Shown one piece after another: positions 4,853 to 6,300 of a stretch of 6,300 nt of DNA. The first letter of the stretch is position 1, and each line of letters begins with the position of its first letter. The position numbers were made by a program, and so were the translations under genes. Source of the stretch: Pseudomonadota bacterium (lineage in GTDB: Bacteria > Bdellovibrionota > Bdellovibrionia > Bdellovibrionales > JAEYZS01); assembly GCA_023427925.1 (NCBI GenBank), contig JAEYZS010000157.1, forward strand, positions 1-6,300. The letters are read 5' to 3'. Below the pieces are notes generated by a model. The model ran no database searches, had not been told where the DNA came from, and saw nothing but the letters and a program-made list of their open reading frames with translations.

Positions 4853-6300
<1,448 letters not shown>

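Overview
The window most likely comes from a Bdellovibrio-like bacterium (Bdellovibrionota). The main evidence is a 64-residue single-domain histone at 4546-4740 that, as I remember it, closely resembles the histone HBb (Bd0055) of Bdellovibrio bacteriovorus. The DNA looks AT-rich (about 40 % GC by eye), which is lower than B. bacteriovorus. That would fit an AT-richer relative such as Pseudobdellovibrio, but genus assignment is inference. No tRNA, rRNA, CRISPR array, insertion sequence or phage gene is visible, and this reads as core chromosome.

Layout from left to right. Positions 1-332 (+) hold the 3' end of an unrecognised, beta-rich, probably exported protein that begins before the window. 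Positions 400-1350 (+) encode a complete isopenicillin-N-synthase-type 2-oxoglutarate/Fe(II) dioxygenase with all its metal and co-substrate residues. It converges, with a 3-bp gap, on 1354-2721 (-), an exported MltD-like lytic transglycosylase. A 182-bp divergent control region (2722-2903) separates that gene from 2904-4406 (+), a calcineurin-like metallophosphoesterase whose fold is interrupted by a hydrophobic insertion. A 139-bp AT-rich gap carries the likely histone promoter, followed by the histone (4546-4740, +) and a clear intrinsic terminator at 4778-4804. From 6300 down to 4853 (-) lies most of ligA, the NAD+-dependent DNA ligase, whose first ~190 residues, including the catalytic lysine, are outside the window.

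The genes mostly look like separate transcription units: each complete gene has its own upstream gap, and neighbours converge or diverge. Two themes recur. One is envelope metabolism: the transglycosylase cuts peptidoglycan, and the metallophosphoesterase has LpxH-like motifs and a membrane-associated insert. The other is DNA maintenance: a nucleoid histone beside DNA ligase. No dedicated multi-gene novel system is evident. The items most worth a second look are the bacterial histone and the palindrome in its promoter, the structured leader with a four-codon upstream reading frame before the transglycosylase, the palindrome over that gene's -10 box, and the topology problem in the metallophosphoesterase.
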